From Pontiellaceae bacterium B12227 (GTDB lineage Bacteria > Verrucomicrobiota > Kiritimatiellia > Kiritimatiellales > Pontiellaceae): 64,000 nucleotides of DNA. Positions 1 through 8,607 of this stretch are shown one piece after another; the first letter of the stretch is position 1; every line of letters begins with the position of its first letter. The notes beneath the pieces are model-generated. The model saw nothing but the letters and a program-made list of their open reading frames with translations. It searched no databases and was not told the DNA's origin. The position numbers were made by a program, and so were the translations under genes. The DNA is taken from assembly GCA_029432775.1 (NCBI GenBank), contig JAROAZ010000020.1, forward strand, positions 52,542-116,541, written 5' to 3'.

Positions 1-2248
1 TGAGAACTCTGGCTTTCAGGCCGTCTTCGGCACCCAGCGTCCAGAAGACATAGTCGCCGGTGGAAGCATCGAATACCGGCTGCGTTCCAACATGGTCGCC
101 ATCGAGAGGCTCGCCGCCAAAGATATATTCGCCCCAGTTGTCCAGCGCGTCGTTGTCCGGGTTTTCGCCCATTCCGCCAACACCCTTCTCTGTTGCCCAT
201 TCTTCGTATCCAGAAGCTCCAGCCGGTGCGGCATATGCGGCGAAGTGACGCATTCTTGTGCCATACCACGCTGATGATGCTCCGTTGACTTCGGCATAGT
301 AGCCGACGGAAACGACGTTCTCCATATCGATGGTCGTTGGAGTCGCGGCAATAACCGGATTGTCGCCGGCATGCGGAGTGTATTCATACCAAGTCATGCC
401 ATCGGTATATTGAATTATGCCATCCGTGTAGGCCGTGGTCAGTGCGGTGGCCTCGCTGGCAAACCAGTCGCCGTTGCTCTTTTCAATGACAATGCGGTAG
501 TTGCCATCGCTGAAGGCGGCATTGAAGCCTTGGATTTCAATGGAAACACCCATGAGCGTGGTGGCCGTTTCGTCCAGATAGTTTTCCCACACCACCATGT
601 GCTGCTGGTTGGTTTGGTTCCGGTTGACCTGGATTCGATCTCCGGTCCAGTCGTCGTCTATCGTGAGGCTCTGCACCGATCCTGCGGCATAGCCGGCAAA
701 GTTAAAGACCGGCGATTTGTCCGTATTGTTCGGATAGTAGTCCGGTCCCACTGTGGGATTGGACTCCGTGCCTGCTACGTAGGTGGAGGATTCGCCGGAC
801 ACGCCGACGTCGTTCGTGGTGATATCAGTCGATCCGCCAGCGGCTCCCCACTGCACAATCTTAGTCGATACGGGCCCCGGAGTTGCAGAAGCCTTGAAAT
901 AACGGGTCTGGTGCGAATTCCATCCGCCGGACGAGTTGGTAAATACATTAAAACTTCCGACCGTGACAATATCGTCCATCGTGATGAACGTTGCATTGGA
1001 TGCAAAGGTGACACTGTCAATATCCTGATAGGGATTGAAGGCATACCAATCGATGGAGTCCGGATAGTTCTCTTCATAGAGTTCCCAGCCGCCGGTAGTC
1101 GCAACAGGCGCGCTGGCATACCAATCGCCGGTACCCTTCTCGATCACCCAGCGGAAGTCGGAATAGTCATCGCCAAGCGATTTGCTTCTTCTTGTTGACG
1201 TTGCCAGATAGTCCAGCGTGTGATTATCGAGCATGAAGTTTTCCCACGCCAGCATCATGCGGTATTCCTTCTGGTTCTTGGCCGACTCGATGCTATCGCC
1301 ATCACTGCCGCCTTCCAACACGCGCTTAGTATTGGCCGTGGCCGATGCCACTTGATTGAATATAGGCGTGCGGTCAACGGCACTGGAATAGTAGCTGTCG
1401 CCAATCGCAGGATTGCACTCGCTTCCCGCAACATAGGACCCTAGCGATAGTGCAAAGTTTTGATTGTTGGTCACAATGGCGGTGTCGCCACCGGGCTCGC
1501 CCCACTGCACGACCGTCGGCCCTGGAAGCGGGATCAAAGCGACATAACTGGAGGTCACCGAAAAATCATCGATCACCCGATTGGTGGTCTTTGTGGTGTC
1601 TTCGTTGCGCGAAGAGCTGATCCCCACCTTGATTGTGGAATTGGTGAAGAATGACTCAGTTGTCTTGATGGCACTCGCACTCGTTTCAACCGTTACACCA
1701 CTGGTCAGATTGGAAAGACTGAAGGTCGCCGACCAGGAATTGGTGAAGTGCCCTTTGCTGAGACTGCATGTATACAGGCAGGCCTCGCCAGTCAGATCGT
1801 TGCTGCTCAAGCCCAGCACGGATTCATTGAACGGCTTCCAGCCATAGGGTGTATTTTCCGTGTCCTTCATGGACAGTGCGTAGCCTGTGGCGCCAGAACG
1901 CGACAGATAGATGCGCGGCCCGCCACTGAACTGGAAGCTGAATACATCATTTCCACCATTAGTGGGGTTGGTTTCATCGAACGAAAATACGGCAGAAAGC
2001 GTATAGATATTGTCCGTAGCTGCATCAATCAGATCCGGGGCATACGAGCTCTGCCACTGATTTGAAGAAATGGCCACCTTCTCGCCTGCCACCGTATTAC
2101 CATCGTTCCCGGTCCATCCGTTCTGTCCGCTAAGCACACCATTCGTATAGCCGCTGGCCAACGAAAAGTCATACGTCACCGCCTGCACAGAGGCTGCCAG
2201 CATCAGGCCTGCACCCAATGCGAATGTTGTTATATTTCTGTTCTTCAT
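1..2248 (-). CDS. Secreted multi-module protein, 3' end beyond window
   Basis: Reading the minus strand from the ATG at 2248 gives one frame without a stop to base 1, about 749 codons, so the gene is cut by the window edge. Residues 1-23 are a Sec signal peptide (MKNRNITTFALGAGLMLAAS, then VQA). Residues about 25-235 look like a jelly-roll (concanavalin/LamG-like) domain. Two copies of a module starting VVQWGEPGGD and IVQWGAAGGS follow, at about 244-453 and 463-672, each ending near RYFKA or RHFAA. A tail with WATEKGVGG and EYIFGGEP follows, resembling the tails of the carrageenase-like proteins at 8608 and 13158. I see no catalytic domain in the visible part; a glycan-binding role is inferred from the shared modules. 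A palindromic box lies upstream at 2381-2401. Confidence 0.8.
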   Translation of the reverse strand, partial: MKNRNITTFALGAGLMLAASVQAVTYDFSLASGYTNGVLSGQNGWTGNDGNTVAGEKVAISSNQWQSSYAPDLIDAATDNIYTLSAVFSFDETNPTNGGNDVFSFQFSGGPRIYLSRSGATGYALSMKDTENTPYGWKPFNESVLGLSSNDLTGEACLYTCSLSKGHFTNSWSATFSLSNLTSGVTVETSASAIKTTESFFTNSTIKVGISSSRNEDTTKTTNRVIDDFSVTSSYVALIPLPGPTVVQWGEPGGDTAIVTNNQNFALSLGSYVAGSECNPAIGDSYYSSAVDRTPIFNQVASATANTKRVLEGGSDGDSIESAKNQKEYRMMLAWENFMLDNHTLDYLATSTRRSKSLGDDYSDFRWVIEKGTGDWYASAPVATTGGWELYEENYPDSIDWYAFNPYQDIDSVTFASNATFITMDDIVTVGSFNVFTNSSGGWNSHQTRYFKASATPGPVSTKIVQWGAAGGSTDITTNDVGVSGESSTYVAGTESNPTVGPDYYPNNTDKSPVFNFAGYAAGSVQSLTIDDDWTGDRIQVNRNQTNQQHMVVWENYLDETATTLMGVSIEIQGFNAAFSDGNYRIVIEKSNGDWFASEATALTTAYTDGIIQYTDGMTWYEYTPHAGDNPVIAATPTTIDMENVVSVGYYAEVNGASSAWYGTRMRHFAAYAAPAGASGYEEWATEKGVGGMGENPDNDALDNWGEYIFGGEPLDGDHVGTQPVFDASTGDYVFWTLGAEDGLKARVL

Positions 2249-2380
2249 CCTGTAACTCCTCATGGTTAATTACATCCGGTCCCCTTCCGGTTCATCCGCC
2301 GAAAGACAGGCATCGGGTTCATTTCCCCTTACCTGATGATTGCATAAAAACTTAAAGCACAAATACATTCTATACATGAT

Positions 2381-2401
2381 ATCGCATTTAAAATATGCGA
2401 T
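2381..2401 (-). promoter_or_regulatory. Palindromic operator-like box with -10 element
   Basis: ATCGCAT-N7-ATGCGAT palindrome (arms ATCGCAT and ATGCGAT, centre AT-rich). Read on the minus strand it is preceded by GGCAAA and followed after 8 nt by TAGAAT, a fair -10 hexamer. The copy at 20547 has the same flank and the same 8-nt spacing to TATAAT. The box occupies the -35 region of the gene starting at 2248, so it is probably a repressor or activator site. No matching regulator gene is seen in the window. Confidence 0.6.
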
Positions 2402-2535
2402 TTTGCCACACCGGTTTTCCAGCGGACTCAGAATCAACCATTGCCCGGCCATCGCATTTGTATACTTTGTCCACATTTTAATTCCCCATTCGTTTAATGC
2501 TTGATTGCACGGCCCTGTGCCGTAACAAGGATTGT

Positions 2536-4011
2536 ATGAAAAGAAGAAATTTTATCTCTAACGTCACCGTGCTCTCTCTCGGCGCAGCCGGAACCCCCTT
2601 CATTTCCTTCGGTGAATTGCCCCATCATAAGCTGATGAGTAAAGGCGACCTGCAAACCAGCCTGAAAATTTTCAATCTTTGGGACGTGCAGCCGACCGAA
2701 AAACAGGCGCTTCTGATCAAAGCCGATGAAATCCTGCGGCCGAACCGCGCCGGTTCATTTGCCGACCTCTCAGACGATCCCGAATTTCAGGCCATGGCCC
2801 GAAGCGCCGGGCTCACCCACCTGGGCGGCCCCATGCTTGGAAACATTTCTGAAACCGGCGCAGACCTTTGGATCCGCACCTTAAAACCGGCGCAGGTTTC
2901 GGTGGAACTGGATGGAAACGTTTTCGGTCCCGTGGCCACAACCATAGAAAGCAACCTCTCCGCTGTGGTTCCAATCATTGGAATGAAGCCCGGCCGTGAT
3001 TATCCTTATAAGGTGCTGATCGACGGCAACCCCGCGCGCATTCCGGCAACTTCCAGGCTCCGGACCGTTCCGGGGAAAAACACTCGCATCGCCTTCGGAA
3101 GCTGTTGGCACCGTTGGGGATTGAACCACCCGCAGATGGATCTGCTCCGGGAGCGCCGCCCCCATGCGTTGCTCGCCATCGGCGACATTGCGGTGCAGGA
3201 TCGGAGCGGCCACATCGGATTGACCACCCACGACTTTCTCATGCGCGACCTCACGCCCCGTTGGAACGACTTTGTGGCAACCGTCCCGGTTTATTCCGGA
3301 TGGGACGACCACGACTACTGTGCAAACGATAAATGGAACACCTCTTCAAAATTCAGTGCCGCCGATCGTTCCAATGTTCGGAAAGCCTTCACCCAGTCGT
3401 GGGTGAACCCCCAGTACGGCCTGAACGGTAAAAGCACCTTTCTCCGCACCCGTATCGGCCCGTGCGACATCATCATGACCGACAACCGGTTCGCCCGCAA
3501 AAAGAACGGCCGCTACCTCGGCGAAGAGCAGCACGAATGGCTGAAAGAGCAGTTGCTCGACTGCAAAGGCCCGTTCATCATTCTCTCCTGCGGCACCATG
3601 TGGTCCGACTATGTATCCAACGGCAAAGACTCCTGGGGCAAATACGATCAGGCCGGACGCGAAGAAATCTTCAAGCTGATTGAAGAGCATCAGATTAAGG
3701 GCGTTCTGCTTATTTCCGGCGACCGCCACGGTGCGCGCGGTTTCACGCTGCCCCGCCCCGGCGGCTTCAACTTCTACGAGTTCGGCGGTGCCTGCTTCGG
3801 CGGTCGCATCGGGCCGCCCGCAAAAGATCCAAACTGGACCACCCAGCTCTACGGCATTGCAGCTCAATATGCCTTCAGCGAATTTGAATTTAATACCACA
3901 AAACCCGACCCCGAAGTCACCTTCCGCCTCACCGGCGAAAAGGGAAACCGGATTCACGAGCTGACGTTAACCCGCAGCCAGCTCACACCGCCGGAAAGGA
4001 CCCGCTCATGA
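2536..4011 (+). CDS. PhoD-like secreted metallophosphatase
   Basis: About 491 residues. Metallo-dependent phosphatase of the PhoD/alkaline phosphatase D type, expected to hydrolyse phosphate mono- or diesters outside the cytoplasm. Family motifs are visible in order: [29 protein letters not shown] and a late [10 protein letters not shown]. The N-terminus [19 protein letters not shown] has an Arg pair before a hydrophobic stretch, suggesting Tat export. The ATG at 2536 is preferred over an in-frame ATG at 2497 because AAGGA sits just upstream and the signal peptide starts there. It overlaps the following sulfatase by ATGA, so the two are translationally coupled. The family is fairly sure; the substrate is unknown. 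Confidence 0.8.
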   Translation: MKRRNFISNVTVLSLGAAGTPFISFGELPHHKLMSKGDLQTSLKIFNLWDVQPTEKQALLIKADEILRPNRAGSFADLSDDPEFQAMARSAGLTHLGGPMLGNISETGADLWIRTLKPAQVSVELDGNVFGPVATTIESNLSAVVPIIGMKPGRDYPYKVLIDGNPARIPATSRLRTVPGKNTRIAFGSCWHRWGLNHPQMDLLRERRPHALLAIGDIAVQDRSGHIGLTTHDFLMRDLTPRWNDFVATVPVYSGWDDHDYCANDKWNTSSKFSAADRSNVRKAFTQSWVNPQYGLNGKSTFLRTRIGPCDIIMTDNRFARKKNGRYLGEEQHEWLKEQLLDCKGPFIILSCGTMWSDYVSNGKDSWGKYDQAGREEIFKLIEEHQIKGVLLISGDRHGARGFTLPRPGGFNFYEFGGACFGGRIGPPAKDPNWTTQLYGIAAQYAFSEFEFNTTKPDPEVTFRLTGEKGNRIHELTLTRSQLTPPERTRS

Positions 4012-5405
4012 AAAAATGGATAGGCATCGGCCTGCTTGCCGCAACAACCGTACTGGCAAACCCGAAAAACGTACTACTGATCTGCATCGACGATCTCCGG
4101 CCTGAACTGAACTCGTTCGGGGTGGACTATATTCACTCGCCGAACATCGACAAACTGGCCGAAAGCGGGCGCCCTTTTATCCGGCACTATGTAAACGCGC
4201 CCAGCTGCGGTCCCTCCCGCTGCACCCTGCTGACCGGCCGCTACGGAGCCCCGGCGAACGATGCCCTCTTTAAACGGGCGGCACAGTTTGCCAAAGCCCC
4301 GGAATCCGTCCCGCCGAGCATGCCGGAATGGTTCCGCACCCATGGCTACACCACCGTCTCTGTCGGCAAAGTTTCCCACCATCCCGGCGGACGCGGCGGC
4401 CCCGACTGGAACGACAACTCGAAAATTGAACTGCCCAACGGCTGGGACCGTCACCTCATGCCCGTTGGTGAATGGCAGCACCCGCGCGGAGCCATGCACG
4501 GCCTCGCCCACGGCGAAATACGAAACAAGCCCGGTGAGATGGATCTGTTCCAATCTTCGGAAGGTCCGGACACCATCTATCCCGACGGCCTGATCGCCGA
4601 CGAAGGAATTAAACAGCTCGAAGAACTCGCGCAGGCAGACCAACCCTTCTTCCTGGCCGTCGGCCTCATCAAGCCCCACCTGCCGTTCGGCGCGCCGGCG
4701 GAATATATGAAACCGTATGAAGGCAAACCCCTTCCCCCCATCCCCCATCCCCGAAAACCGACCGGCAAAACCACCTGGCACGGCTCCGGTGAGTTCATGA
4801 AATATAACCGATGGGGAAAAGATCCGCGCAAAAACGATGCATTTGCCGAAGAAGTCCGCCGCCACTACGCCGCCTGTGTCACCTATGCCGACAAACACGT
4901 TGGCGACCTCATGGCCGCTCTAAAAAAATCCGGGGCGGCGCAGGATACCATCGTCATCATCTGGGGCGACCACGGCTGGCACCTGGGAGAACATGCCATC
5001 TGGGGCAAACACAGCCTTTTCGAAGAATCCCTGCACTCCCCGCTGATCATTTCCTATCCCGGCATTGGAAACCCCGGCATACCATCCGGGGCCGTGGTTG
5101 AGACGCTCGACATCTTCCCGACCCTGTGCCAGCTGACCGAAGTTCCAATGCCTGGATTTATTCAAGGCGAATCGCTGGTTCCAATGCTTGGAAATCCCGA
5201 CGCGGAAGGTCACTGCGCATTGGCTTACAAGGGGGGAATATACACCTTACGAACCGATCAATATCGCTTCACCCTTCACGGCAACGGCCACGTGGAGCTT
5301 TACGACCACACCTCACCCGAAAAGGAAATGTTGAATGTGGCGGAAAAACATCCTGAGCTCGTTAAAAAACTGACCGCTCAACTCAAGGCGAAAAAAAACG
5401 GATGA
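4008..5405 (+). CDS. Secreted sulfatase, iduronate-2-sulfatase-like
   Basis: 465 residues with a Sec signal peptide ([17 protein letters not shown]). The formylglycine sulfatase signature is C67-G-P-S-R followed by LLTGRYG, so Cys67 would be converted to formylglycine. Metal-site motifs are CIDDLRPEL near the N-terminus and [13 protein letters not shown] late. The [18 protein letters not shown] opening and the [17 protein letters not shown] block resemble iduronate-2-sulfatase-like enzymes. It probably removes sulfate esters from a marine polysaccharide. The start overlaps the stop of the PhoD-like gene (ATGA). No sulfatase-maturing enzyme is encoded in this window. The exact substrate cannot be read from sequence. 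Confidence 0.88.
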   Translation: MKKWIGIGLLAATTVLANPKNVLLICIDDLRPELNSFGVDYIHSPNIDKLAESGRPFIRHYVNAPSCGPSRCTLLTGRYGAPANDALFKRAAQFAKAPESVPPSMPEWFRTHGYTTVSVGKVSHHPGGRGGPDWNDNSKIELPNGWDRHLMPVGEWQHPRGAMHGLAHGEIRNKPGEMDLFQSSEGPDTIYPDGLIADEGIKQLEELAQADQPFFLAVGLIKPHLPFGAPAEYMKPYEGKPLPPIPHPRKPTGKTTWHGSGEFMKYNRWGKDPRKNDAFAEEVRRHYAACVTYADKHVGDLMAALKKSGAAQDTIVIIWGDHGWHLGEHAIWGKHSLFEESLHSPLIISYPGIGNPGIPSGAVVETLDIFPTLCQLTEVPMPGFIQGESLVPMLGNPDAEGHCALAYKGGIYTLRTDQYRFTLHGNGHVELYDHTSPEKEMLNVAEKHPELVKKLTAQLKAKKNG

Positions 5406-5562
5406 CCACTTTTCGGGACCCGTTCATCCACAAGGACCCAGTTGCGGATTCAGGAGCGTTTATAATATCAGGCAGAGGTTATAATGTCGCAGATTCATTC
5501 CTGTGCCATTCTTTCAGCAGATGCCAACCCGCATGGATCGAATTAAAGCGAAGGGAAAGAAA

Positions 5563-6252
5563 ATGACTGCTGACAAACCTCTGCTCTTATATGAAGAAAT
5601 TATGCTGCTGGCCCTGCGCGACGAAAAAGGCACCATGTCCGCCCAATATCCGGAACAAATGGTGGCAGGAGCCATCTTGGCAGAACTGCTGCTCGACCGG
5701 CGTATTTCGGTTGCAGATAACCGCAAACAATTAGTAGATGTTCAAAACCATACGTTAACAGGCGATCCGATTATTGACCAAAGCCTGAAGTTGATCGCAT
5801 CGGCCAAACGGCGGGCCTCGTTGAAAACCTGGGTAACCCGGCTGGCAGGCATGAAAGGACTCCGGCACAGCGTGGCCCGTCAGCTATGCCACCGGGGCAT
5901 TCTACGGGCGGATGAAGACACGGTTTTGTTCATTTTCAAGAGACGCATCTATCCGGAACTCAATCCCGTGCCTGAAAAAGAAATTATCAACCGTCTGCAC
6001 ACGGCCATATTTACCGATTCCAATCAGCTTGATCCCCGCACCATTGTGCTGGTTTCGCTGGCCGGTGGCAGCGAACTGCTGAATCAGACCTTCGGGCGCA
6101 GAGAGATTAAATCCCGGAAAAAACGAATCGAACACATCGTGAACGGTGAACTGACCGGAAAAGCGACCAAAGAAGTCATTGCAGCCTGTCAGGCCGCGAT
6201 AATGGTTGCCGTCATCATGCCGGCCATGATGGTCAGCACCATTCAAAGCTGA
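5563..6252 (+). CDS. GPP34 (GOLPH3/Vps74-like) family protein
   Basis: About 229 residues. The opening KPLLLYEEIMLLALRDEKGT and AGAILAELLLDRRISV, the central LTGDPIIDQSLKLIASAK and the basic helical C-terminal half resemble the GPP34 domain of eukaryotic GOLPH3, which binds phosphoinositide. Bacterial members exist but their role is unclear. A hydrophobic segment near the end (AAIMVAVIMPAMMVS) could touch the membrane. The ATG at 5563 is chosen over 5503 because AAGGGA lies 6 nt upstream. Two TATAAT sequences at 5461 and 5480 could be -10 elements, but good -35 partners are not evident. It lies between two polysaccharide genes with no obvious functional link. Confidence 0.7.
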   Translation: MTADKPLLLYEEIMLLALRDEKGTMSAQYPEQMVAGAILAELLLDRRISVADNRKQLVDVQNHTLTGDPIIDQSLKLIASAKRRASLKTWVTRLAGMKGLRHSVARQLCHRGILRADEDTVLFIFKRRIYPELNPVPEKEIINRLHTAIFTDSNQLDPRTIVLVSLAGGSELLNQTFGRREIKSRKKRIEHIVNGELTGKATKEVIAACQAAIMVAVIMPAMMVSTIQS

Positions 6253-6347
6253 TCCGTCCAACAGCATAATGAGACAGAAACAGGGCTCTATTTGCACAGT
6301 GGCCGGTATGCCGTCCACTGGTTTCCAGCTGCACAGGGCGACAATAT

Positions 6348-6368
6348 AACGCATTTCTTTTACGTGAT
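6348..6368 (+). promoter_or_regulatory. Degenerate copy of the shared palindromic box
   Basis: The 21 nt from AACGCAT to ACGTGAT match the 20547 box at 15 of 21 positions and are preceded by GGCGACA, like the GGCGAAA flank elsewhere. TATAGT follows shortly. It lies upstream of the GH110-like gene at 6475, fitting common control of the carbohydrate genes. Confidence 0.4.
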
Positions 6369-6474
6369 GTAGTATAGTTTTAATCCCCCCCTTCAGTTAC
6401 CTTTTTCAGCACATAGGGATATGAAGTGTACTTGGGTTCCCCTGTGTAATAGAGAATTGAAAGGGTTAGGGTTT

Positions 6475-8307
6475 ATGAAAACACTTATTTCCTGCGTCGC
6501 CGTTCTGGGCACGCTGGCCGCCGAAGCGCGGGTTATTAATGTTGCGGAACACGGCATTGTGCCGGGCAAAGATGCAACGTATGCATTAAATCGGCTGATT
6601 GAGTCCGTCAGCTCCGAAGACGGCATCACATTGAGCTTTCCGAAAGGCCAATACGATTTCCATTTTGAAAATGCGGTCGAAATGCACCGGGCCGTCGCCA
6701 ACCACGACAACGGCCTGAAACGAATGATTTTCCCCATCTTCGGAAACAAAAATATCACCATTGATGGCAACGGTTCCCTGTTTATGATGCATGGGCGTGT
6801 GGTGCCCTTCACCATTGAAAGTGTCGACGGCATTACCCTGAAAAACTTTTCCATCGACTGGAAACAGTCGTTCCATGCCGAGCTCAAGTGCATTGAGCGG
6901 GATGTAGCAAAAAATGCGGCAACCTTCGAGCTGGATGAAGAACTATACCCCCACAAAATCAAGCATGGTCAACTGATCTTTGATCGCATGGGCCAGGAAG
7001 ACCGTATTGGCGCCAATATGGTTTGGGACCCGGAAACACGGGCCCCGATCTACGACACGAATCGTTATGCACTGAATTCCTGGAAGGCAGTCAAAGTTTC
7101 AAAGCCGGGAAAAAACAAGATCAAGCTGGAAGGCTGCTTTAAAAAAGAGCCGCCGCCGATCGGCACCATCACAGTCGTCTACGGCGAGCATCCGACCAGC
7201 CGCCTCTGCCCGGCGATTCACGTCACCAACTCGAAAGATCTGAAGATTGAAAACGTCACCGTGCATGAGGCCGGCGGCATGGGCCTGATTGTTGAGCGCA
7301 CCGAAAACATCACATTGGACGGCATGAAGGTGACCTCCAATAAAGACCGCATTGTTTCCACCCGTGCCGATGCCACTCACTACATCGGCTGCAAAGGAAC
7401 GATCAAAGTTGAAAACTGCGTGTTTGAGCACATGCTCGATGATGCCATCAATGTGCACGGCGCCTACGTTCCGGTGGCCGAATATATCGGCAACAACGAA
7501 TTCATCTGCGATATCAGCCACTTCCAGCAATGGGGTCTGCTCTTCGGGGAACCCGGCGATAAGATTGCACTGATGTCCCGCAAGACCGTGCTGCCGTTTT
7601 TTGAAACCACTATTAAGGATCTCAAAATCCTGAACGAACATCGTTTCGTCCTAACGGTTTCCGAACTACCGGAACAGCTTCCTGATGTGCCGCTGTCCGT
7701 TGAAAACCTGACCTGGTATCCGGACCTGATCTTCCGCAAGAATATAGTCCGTGAAAACCGCGCGCGCAGCATTCTGGTCACCACCAAAGGAAAAGTGCTG
7801 ATCGAGAATAACTATCTCTCCTCCCAGATGCACGGCATCCTGATTGAAGGCGACAACAACAAATGGTACGAATCCGGCGCCGTTGAAGATGTCATCATCC
7901 GAAACAACGAATTCGTGAATATCGGCTATGCGAAAACAGAGCGTTACCCCCTGCTTGCATCACCGCTGTTTACTTCCGACCAGCACATGGGCGAAGGCCG
8001 CTACCACCGCAATATCGACTTTGTCGACAACACCATCAAGAGCTTCAACGGCCTGATGGTCAAGGCCTGCTCCGTTGAAGGCCTGAAGATTTCCGGCAAC
8101 CGGATGATCTTCAGCGAGGATTATCCCCAGGCCGACGAAGGCGATGCGATCAAACTGGAATACTGCGACAAAGTGACGATTTCCAAAAACACGGCCGATG
8201 GATTCGACTCGCTGGTGATCAGCCAGACTGCCGACACGGAAAACGTGAAGATCAAGAAGAATGCAGGATTCGCCAAGGCGGAACCGATGAAAACCGCGCA
8301 GAACTGA
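6475..8307 (+). CDS. GH110-like alpha-1,3-galactosidase
   Basis: About 610 residues with a signal peptide (MKTLISCVAVLGTLAAEA). The body is a right-handed parallel beta-helix (repeats such as NITIDGNGS, GITLKNFSIDW, LKIENVTVHEAGG). The order LSFPKGQYDF, NDNGLKRMIFPIFG, GNGSLFMMHGRVVPF, LKNFSIDW and HMLDDAINVHGAYV matches my memory of GH110 alpha-1,3-galactosidases, which act on blood-group B antigens or on galactosidic links of lambda-carrageenan. Given the propeller enzymes downstream, a carrageenan role is inferred. The ATG at 6475 is preferred over 6421 because the signal peptide begins there and a purine-rich AGGGTTAGG precedes it. A strong terminator follows at 8332. Confidence 0.75.
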   Translation: MKTLISCVAVLGTLAAEARVINVAEHGIVPGKDATYALNRLIESVSSEDGITLSFPKGQYDFHFENAVEMHRAVANHDNGLKRMIFPIFGNKNITIDGNGSLFMMHGRVVPFTIESVDGITLKNFSIDWKQSFHAELKCIERDVAKNAATFELDEELYPHKIKHGQLIFDRMGQEDRIGANMVWDPETRAPIYDTNRYALNSWKAVKVSKPGKNKIKLEGCFKKEPPPIGTITVVYGEHPTSRLCPAIHVTNSKDLKIENVTVHEAGGMGLIVERTENITLDGMKVTSNKDRIVSTRADATHYIGCKGTIKVENCVFEHMLDDAINVHGAYVPVAEYIGNNEFICDISHFQQWGLLFGEPGDKIALMSRKTVLPFFETTIKDLKILNEHRFVLTVSELPEQLPDVPLSVENLTWYPDLIFRKNIVRENRARSILVTTKGKVLIENNYLSSQMHGILIEGDNNKWYESGAVEDVIIRNNEFVNIGYAKTERYPLLASPLFTSDQHMGEGRYHRNIDFVDNTIKSFNGLMVKACSVEGLKISGNRMIFSEDYPQADEGDAIKLEYCDKVTISKNTADGFDSLVISQTADTENVKIKKNAGFAKAEPMKTAQN

Positions 8308-8331
8308 TCCTTCCTCCGCGTTCAGCAGGCC

Positions 8332-8362
8332 AAACGCCCTCGTATAACGGGGGCGTTTTTTT
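8332..8362 (+). terminator. Rho-independent terminator after the GH110 gene
   Basis: Stem ACGCCC with GGGCGT around a short loop, extended by C/G pairs, followed by seven T. It lies 25 nt after the stop codon at 8307. Confidence 0.85.
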
Positions 8363-8445
8363 GTCTCCCTTTTTATCAAGTTACTGTTCTGCAACTGCAA
8401 AGATAAAGAAACCGCCCGAGTCAGGCGTCGAGCCTCTCTGGCGAA

Positions 8446-8466
8446 ATCACGTATGTCTTTGGTGTT
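8446..8466 (+). promoter_or_regulatory. Degenerate copy of the shared palindromic box
   Basis: GGCGAA flank followed by ATCACGTATG and a GGTGTT right arm; about 12 of 21 positions match the 20547 box. GCATATTTCAT follows where the 20547 copy has GCATATATAAT. It lies about 140 nt before the gene starting at 8608. Confidence 0.4.
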
Positions 8467-8607
8467 TGAGCATATTTCATCATGAACACATTATGGTAGT
8501 TTAAAGCCGTAAATGGAGGGTTATCCGACCTCATGCTGTTACTTGACTGCTTTTTAATCGAATGGATCAGTCGGTCACGTGGTCGGATATACAAAAAGAG
8601 GCCTTTT

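Noticed and set aside
371..1198. 275-codon plus-strand frame
   Set aside because: It is antisense to the minus-strand gene 1-2248, which has a signal peptide and modules shared with other proteins; the plus-strand frame has none.
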